From: a virus
Strand: one strand, 5' to 3'
IMG/VR virus record: IMGVR_UViG_3300047509_000054
Location: 1-61,416 of that record
DNA: 61,416 nt
Both the position numbers and the translations under genes were made by a program. The notes beneath the pieces were generated by a model. It had not been told where the DNA came from and searched no databases. It was given only the letters and a program-made list of their open reading frames with translations. Positions within the stretch are counted from its first letter, which is position 1. Each line of letters opens with the position of its first letter. Positions 56,848-61,416 of the stretch are shown here, one piece after another.

Positions 56848-57392
56848 ACCGTGCCGACCTCCTCGGGCGCCGAGAGCGCGGCCTCTGTAATATCGACTAG
56901 ACGATTCGACCACCCATTGAGGTCCAGCGCCGCGTTCGGATCGACCGCATAGGCTTCCGCCCGCAGGTACATGAATTTAAGAAACACGGTAAGGACCGCC
57001 GTGCTCTCCGGCGGCGGCAGTGCTGCCAAGGTCTTTGGCCCTATCGCCCCATCGACGACGACACCGAGCACTCGCTGGAGCCTCTTCGCGGCGCCGCCAT
57101 CGCCATGATTCACACTGTCATCGAACAGCCCGAGCGCCAGCATCCACGGCATCGCGTCACAACGGCAAGCAAGCCAATAGTCCTGGCGATAAAGAGCCTT
57201 GGCCTGCTCTAAGGTCAGACCGGCGATGTCCATAGTCGGATAGGCAGCGGCGCTGATGCCATATTTGGTGCCTCTGAGCTCGCCCAGGCCGATACGGCCG
57301 CCGGTCCAGTTTCCCCGGTCGCTCGCGCTCTTGGAGTAGCGCCCCTCGATGCCCACGACAATGCCAACGGCCAAAGGGAAGTAGTCTGTCAC
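56844..57392 (-). CDS. GH108 endolysin (N-acetylmuramidase)
   Basis: 182 aa. IEGRYS carries the Glu16 equivalent to the catalytic Glu of GH108 enzymes (usual EGGY), then RGTKYGISAAAYP and LTLEQAKALYRQDYW. The C-terminal part (ALGLFDDSVNHGDGGAAKRL; DGAIGPKT) is the peptidoglycan-binding half. No signal peptide, so the holin must release it. Confidence 0.85.
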   Translation of the reverse strand: MTDYFPLAVGIVVGIEGRYSKSASDRGNWTGGRIGLGELRGTKYGISAAAYPTMDIAGLTLEQAKALYRQDYWLACRCDAMPWMLALGLFDDSVNHGDGGAAKRLQRVLGVVVDGAIGPKTLAALPPPESTAVLTVFLKFMYLRAEAYAVDPNAALDLNGWSNRLVDITEAALSAPEEVGTV

Positions 57393-57622
57393 TTCGGCCC
57401 CTCCGCACGCTTCTGCGCCTCGGCCAGCGCCTTCTCAAGCTCGGCGATGCGCGCCGCCAGTTCCGCGACCTTTGCCCTCGCCATAATGGCCTGCTGCATC
57501 TGCGTCGCCGCCTCGCGCGCCGCGTCCTCGATGACGTAGCTCTCGGGCGTGCGCTTGGGCGGCTCCTGCGCGAGGGCAGGGGCGGCCAGCAGGACGAGGG
57601 CGAGGGCGAGGCGGGTCAGCAT
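57389..57622 (-). CDS. Exported small coiled-coil protein
   Basis: 77 aa. MLTRLALALVLLAAPALA is a Sec signal ending in AxA; the mature part is a coiled coil (AKVAELAARIAELEKALAEA). Between the spike and lysin genes; possibly spanin-like or an assembly factor. Confidence 0.55.
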   Translation of the reverse strand: MLTRLALALVLLAAPALAQEPPKRTPESYVIEDAAREAATQMQQAIMARAKVAELAARIAELEKALAEAQKRAEGPK

Positions 57623-59334
57623 CCGGTGACCCCTGCCCCCACGTTGTCGAGCACCGTGAACTGCGACGCGCTCGTTCCTGCATGAGCAACGAGCTTCGCC
57701 GTTCCCGCAGAGGTTCCGCATACCCACGTCAATTTTGCTCCGTTCGCACCCGCCGCTCCAGTCGGCGTGATGACCTGAAATCCGAGTTCGCCATCAGTAA
57801 GATTGAGCAATGTTCCGGTTCCAACCATCGCCGCTGCGTTGACGTGGAGCGTACTCTGAGCGGAGATCAGGCCGCTCGCCAACTGAAGAACGGAGGCATT
57901 GTTGGAAACGAAAGTCCAAGCATTCAGCACCGACGAGTGGCAAATCCTCGATCGCCCGAGAATTGTGGTATTCGGAAAATTCGTACCCCATGCGCTGTTG
58001 TTCGACGCGCTGCCAAAGATACAAGAATCGTCGGGCATCGCGAGAATCGCCGGTCCATTATAGCCGAGAGCGTAGATCGCGCCGCTCCCAGTTCCGCCTG
58101 TCGGACTGTTCGGAGTTGCCGGATCGACGGAATATTTGCCGGCCTTCTCTAGCGCCCAAGTCAGGATCGTTCCGCCGCCGTTGACGGTCAGTACACGCAC
58201 CGAAGTCTGCATGTCGAACGTGCCGCCGACCATCGTCAGCACATCGCCGGCCGTGTAGGCCGTTCCGCCGTTGCTTAGAGAAATCGTGCTTACAATATCG
58301 TCGGGAAAGGTTGCCCCGGAGAAGTCCAGACCGATACCAAGTGGCCCGGTCGCGTTGAGGACGGCATCGATCGGCTTCGCCCCGGTGCTGTGGATATGAT
58401 ACCCGATCCATTTGGTGTTGCGGTCGCCAACCGAGTTGGTACGGTTCATATTCTGGACGATACCGAGTACATCGCCCTGAAAGCCATTGTCGCCAAAATT
58501 ACCGTCGCCCAAGCCCTCCATGTGGCCGAAATCCACCGAGGTCGCGAGATCGAAGGCGCCGAAGGAAACTTCGGGACAGCCGGAGCCGTTAGGGAACGTG
58601 GCGCTACACGTCGATGTGACAGAGCCACCCGTGAAGTATCCGGTGAGGTCACCGGCACCCTGATTGAGCAGGTTCCATCGGTTTGCCGAGGCGCCGGTAC
58701 GACCGAGGCTGTCCGGCGAGTTGTAGCCTGCGGTCAGCCGATAGACGCCGTAAATAGGGATGACGTTGCGCGGCTGCGAGGTTCCGCTGGCCGGCTGACC
58801 TAGCGCGGTGCCGGTCACGTTGTAGTCAATCGCCAGCACGGCCTTGGAGAAGTCGCCATTGAACGAGGTGAACTCGGCGTTTGTGCTGTAGCTTCCAAGC
58901 AAGGCTGGTGGCGTCGAGATGTTGACGTAGATCGGGCCGAGGAGATTGTTGTTGCTGTCGCCGATGCGGCCGGGGCCGCTGAACATCCCGGCGAAGGTCG
59001 ATCGCGGAATAGTCGTATCGCAATAGTTGAGATAGGCCGGCAAGGTCTGCCGCGGCACTATCCCGCCGCCGGCCGCGTCGAAGGCGGCGATGGCCGCCGT
59101 GTTGTCGGCGGCGTTGCCGTTGCACGTCGCACCGGTTAGAACGCCCAAGGTTGCGGGGGCGAGCGGCACGTAGCCGAGATAGTCCTGCTTCGAGGCGAAC
59201 TCGATCTCCCACTGAGCCGGCGTCCAAGTGATGCTCCTCCCACTGGTCGGCGTTGGGAGTCCAGGAGCCGATATCGACTGCGCGAGCGCCGCGCCGGACC
59301 AAAGGAGCGCCACGATGAGGGGAACGCCTCTCAC
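57616..59334 (-). CDS. Tail spike / appendage protein with signal peptide
   Basis: 572 aa, GTG start at 59334 (GTGA overlap). The first ~20 residues (VRGVPLIVALLWSGAALAQ) look like a Sec leader. GATCNGNAADNTAAIAAFDA is the opening of a pectate-lyase-type right-handed helix as in tail spikes. A GxAY-type repeat (NGGTAYTAGDVLTMVGG) and Gly-rich beta stretches follow. Ends VLDNVGAGVTGC. The leader is odd for a virion part. Confidence 0.6.
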   Translation of the reverse strand: MRGVPLIVALLWSGAALAQSISAPGLPTPTSGRSITWTPAQWEIEFASKQDYLGYVPLAPATLGVLTGATCNGNAADNTAAIAAFDAAGGGIVPRQTLPAYLNYCDTTIPRSTFAGMFSGPGRIGDSNNNLLGPIYVNISTPPALLGSYSTNAEFTSFNGDFSKAVLAIDYNVTGTALGQPASGTSQPRNVIPIYGVYRLTAGYNSPDSLGRTGASANRWNLLNQGAGDLTGYFTGGSVTSTCSATFPNGSGCPEVSFGAFDLATSVDFGHMEGLGDGNFGDNGFQGDVLGIVQNMNRTNSVGDRNTKWIGYHIHSTGAKPIDAVLNATGPLGIGLDFSGATFPDDIVSTISLSNGGTAYTAGDVLTMVGGTFDMQTSVRVLTVNGGGTILTWALEKAGKYSVDPATPNSPTGGTGSGAIYALGYNGPAILAMPDDSCIFGSASNNSAWGTNFPNTTILGRSRICHSSVLNAWTFVSNNASVLQLASGLISAQSTLHVNAAAMVGTGTLLNLTDGELGFQVITPTGAAGANGAKLTWVCGTSAGTAKLVAHAGTSASQFTVLDNVGAGVTGC

Positions 59335-60143
59335 CGGCCGAGCGCCTTCTTCAACTCGTCGATCTCGCGTTGCTGATCCTGAATTGCCCGCACGAGGACC
59401 GCCGTCAGTTGCATGTAGCGCACGCCCTTGATGTCGCCGTTGCCGTCTCGTCCGATCAGCCGCTCGTCGATCGCGCCGACCTCCTCGGCCATGAGGCCGA
59501 CCTGTCGCCCGAGATGCGTCGGGTTGAACTCCGGCCGGAGATCGTAGCTCACCGGCCGCATTTTCATCACCGCGTCGAGCCCGATGTCGAGCGGCTTGTC
59601 GTGCATCTTGAACCGCGCCGATGAGGCGAGGCAGGCGACGGTCGTGTCCACGGTGATGGCGCCGGTCCCCGTCGTCCAGCACAGCGTTCCCGTCTGCGCG
59701 ACAGAAGTCTGAGTAAGAGCGGGCGCAAACATCTGCGCGTTGAACTTTACTCCCTGCGTTGCGTCGATCAGAACGGCCTGCGTCGTTGCCGTAGAAAGCG
59801 CCAGTTGATTGGCGAGCGGGCGATAGATGCCATTCAGCGGCACGGTAGCGCCGATGACATTGACATTCGCGCTCTGGATGGCCCCGGATGCGGTTAAGCC
59901 AGCAACGAGCGTGGTTCCGGTCAACGTCGGCGCTGCCGAGAACACGACGTTACCCGTTCCAGTGGTGCCTGCCACTGTGACTCCAGAAATTGCCCCTACC
60001 GTCGTCACACCAGCCGCCGTAGCCGTCACGTCGCCAGTGAGCGAGGTTACCGCTATTCCAGGCGGAAAATTGATCTGCGCATCGGCGACGCCTGCCGCTA
60101 AGACAGCGAGCAGTGCGTATCTGGCTACGGCATATAGGCGCAT
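59331..60143 (-). CDS. Tail protein with S74 chaperone domain and signal peptide
   Basis: 270 aa, start ATG 60143. Sec-type leader (MRLYAVARYALLAVLAAGVA...AQ), a low-complexity fibre part, then a C-terminal intramolecular chaperone: SSARFK with Ser and Lys five apart corresponds to the self-cleavage dyad of Peptidase_S74, and VGLMAEEV plus YMQLTAVLVRAIQDQQREID are its conserved blocks. Would trimerise a fibre and cut itself off. Confidence 0.7.
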   Translation of the reverse strand: MRLYAVARYALLAVLAAGVADAQINFPPGIAVTSLTGDVTATAAGVTTVGAISGVTVAGTTGTGNVVFSAAPTLTGTTLVAGLTASGAIQSANVNVIGATVPLNGIYRPLANQLALSTATTQAVLIDATQGVKFNAQMFAPALTQTSVAQTGTLCWTTGTGAITVDTTVACLASSARFKMHDKPLDIGLDAVMKMRPVSYDLRPEFNPTHLGRQVGLMAEEVGAIDERLIGRDGNGDIKGVRYMQLTAVLVRAIQDQQREIDELKKALGR

Positions 60144-60778
60144 GTGAATTTCTGGCTCCCTGCTCCCGCGCCCCAAATGGCGATCGGGTCGGTTGTGCAG
60201 ACCGTCGAGTCGAGAAAGAAATTGGCCCCTGAAGGAAGGAGAAATCCGCTCCCGGCGCCGACTGCCGGATCGGCGACGCCGTTGGGGTCGAGTTCGGAGT
60301 TTCGGATGAAGACCTGTGGCGTGATGACGTAGCCGAGGCCGCCGTCATCGACGACGATGGAGGTGACGACGCCAGCGGTGAGGACGGCGCGTGCCTTGGC
60401 TGGTCGATGCTGGAGCCTGCCGCTGCTGATCATGCCCGTTCCCGGCACCGGCCATCCGACGAGGCCCGCGCCGACCATCTGCGGGTTGCCGCTGTCGCCG
60501 CCGCCGTAGAACTCGACGACGGGAGGGCGCGTGAAGCCGAAGCCGCCGTTGATGACAGTGCAGGAGGTGACGACGCCTGAGGTCAGCGTGGCCGTCGCCC
60601 GCGCGCTGCCGATCTCAAGCCACATCGTCCCGGCTGAGATGTTCTGGACCGAGAGATACGAGCGCGACTTCGCTTCGGGAAGGACAAGGGTGCCCGTCGC
60701 GGCGAGGGCGGTTACGGACCCGTCGGCACGAAAAATAAAATCTCTGATCTGCTGGCCGCGCGAGCCGACGAGTTGCAT
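60125..60778 (-). CDS. GGxGF-repeat virion protein
   Basis: 217 aa. Two GGxG(F/Y)-type repeats (GGFGFTRPPVVEFYGGG and DGGLGYVITPQVFI) with beta-rich flanks; no signal peptide. Overlaps the S74 gene by 19 bp. Probably a tail connector or fibre part. Confidence 0.55.
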   Translation of the reverse strand: MQLVGSRGQQIRDFIFRADGSVTALAATGTLVLPEAKSRSYLSVQNISAGTMWLEIGSARATATLTSGVVTSCTVINGGFGFTRPPVVEFYGGGDSGNPQMVGAGLVGWPVPGTGMISSGRLQHRPAKARAVLTAGVVTSIVVDDGGLGYVITPQVFIRNSELDPNGVADPAVGAGSGFLLPSGANFFLDSTVCTTDPIAIWGAGAGSQKFTCAYMP

Positions 60779-60787
60779 GGCGGGTTC

Positions 60788-61279
60788 CTATGGCGCTGAG
60801 TACGGCAGGACGACGATGAGTTGCTGCGTGCCTTTGTCGCAGGATGTGTAGGCGTCGATGTGCCCGGTTCCGCCCTGCGCCATTCCCGGCGACAGCGATC
60901 CTTGGCTTGTCCATGTGCCGACGCCGCCGCCAGAGGCGAACACATCGCCGCCATCGGCAACTCCGTTCGTCGAGTGGGCCGACCCAACAACCATGAAGCC
61001 GCTCGCGGTCGGATCGCTGAGGATTTGCGTGATCTGCCATCCGGTGATGCTTATCGCCTGCCCTCCGTCGAACGGGTTTCCTTGGACGGATGGGGTCGGG
61101 CAGATTGTGAAAGCACCTAGCGGGCAAAGAGGGCGCCCGTAGGACGACACAACAGGCGCGCCCCAAAAACTACAAGGAAACGCGGCAGACACCCAATAGA
61201 TACTCCACAACCCAGCGGCGCTCGCTGGACCGGCCAGAAGGATGAAAAGAACGGTAAGGAATCTCAGCAAATATTTCAT
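60788..61279 (-). CDS. Exported tail-operon protein
   Basis: 163 aa. MKYLLRFLTVLFILLAGPAS is a Sec signal; the mature part has four Cys, Gly/Ser-rich loops (VFASGGGVGTWTSQGSLSPG) and no known domain. In the circular genome it is the first gene after the fibre gene ending at 28. Confidence 0.55.
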   Translation of the reverse strand: MKYLLRFLTVLFILLAGPASAAGLWSIYWVSAAFPCSFWGAPVVSSYGRPLCPLGAFTICPTPSVQGNPFDGGQAISITGWQITQILSDPTASGFMVVGSAHSTNGVADGGDVFASGGGVGTWTSQGSLSPGMAQGGTGHIDAYTSCDKGTQQLIVVLPYSAP

Positions 61280-61289
61280 CCAAATCTCT

Positions 61290-61416
61290 GAGACCGGGAA
61301 GGAACATTTGTTACCATCAGACGCCGATCGCTATCCAAGTATAGTTGATTGCGCCGGTGGTTGCCGTCTGACCAAACGTAAAAGAGGAAAGTGACGCAGG
61401 GACGGCGGTTGGCGGC
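61290..61416. repeat. 127-bp terminal direct repeat, right copy
   Basis: Identical to 1-127. Joining the copies gives a 61,289-bp circle and restores the order fibre gene (28-1044) then exported-protein gene (60788-61279) in one leftward operon. Confidence 0.95.

Noticed and set aside
1-61416. CRISPR array or integrase/attachment site
   Set aside because: No regularly spaced identical repeats of 25-40 bp were seen; the 58-bp array is too degenerate. No tyrosine or serine recombinase motif was recognised in any gene.

Overview
The window is a complete, circular-mapping genome of a tailed bacteriophage. The first 127 bases are repeated exactly as the last 127 (61290-61416), so the unique genome is 61,289 bp and the tail-gene block running off position 1 continues at 61279. 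Terminase large subunit, portal, scaffold, coat protein, tail-appendage and lysis genes are present. There is no tail sheath, tail tube or tape measure, and two large late proteins look like ejection proteins, so the particle is probably podovirus-like. High GC, a GcrA-like C-terminus, a DUF3309 peptide and the style of the MazG-like protein suggest an alphaproteobacterial host (inference). No integrase, DNA polymerase, primase or replicative helicase is recognisable.

Layout. Leftward, 61279 through the join to 20698: tail appendages, small membrane proteins, a glycosyltransferase, two ejection-like proteins, tail/neck proteins, coat, scaffold. Rightward, 20864-23140: a small HTH protein, a small protein with a twin-arginine leader, and the portal, which is inverted relative to the other head genes. 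Leftward, 23626-38555: a sugar-modification operon (GDP-mannose 4,6-dehydratase-like, DegT-family enzyme with His at the PLP-lysine site, split thiamine-diphosphate enzyme, CgeB-type glycosyltransferase, B12-type radical SAM enzyme), small genes, HNH endonuclease, terminase, a J-domain protein and regulators. Rightward, 38749-41950: small early genes from a clear promoter. Leftward, 42605-46593: replication-organiser-like gene, RuvC-like resolvase, DpdA-like DNA-modification enzyme and small regulators. Rightward, 46673-53244: early genes with an ERF annealing protein and YqaJ exonuclease, a second HNH enzyme and a MazG-like protein. Leftward, 53249-61279: spanin-like pair, holin candidate, GH108 endolysin and exported or spike proteins.

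Two features stand out. First, a ~400-nt element occurs twice in inverted orientation (2901-3300 and 10120-10509). Each copy starts just behind its own sigma70-like promoter, the stems are kept by paired base changes, and one GNRA tetraloop is replaced by a UNCG tetraloop. Each copy reads into a small ORF. This looks like an undescribed structured RNA. Second, the sugar operon combines the first two steps of a GDP-3,6-dideoxyhexose pathway with a TPP-dependent C2-transfer-type enzyme, which suggests a phage-encoded branched-chain 3,6-dideoxy sugar and its glycosyltransferase, possibly used to alter the host surface.

Genes are packed with ATGA, TAATG, GTGA and TTGA overlaps. The main non-coding stretches are the two RNA elements, 20699-20863, 23141-23625, 37569-38153, 41951-42604, 43183-43414 and 48846-49097; each is described below.
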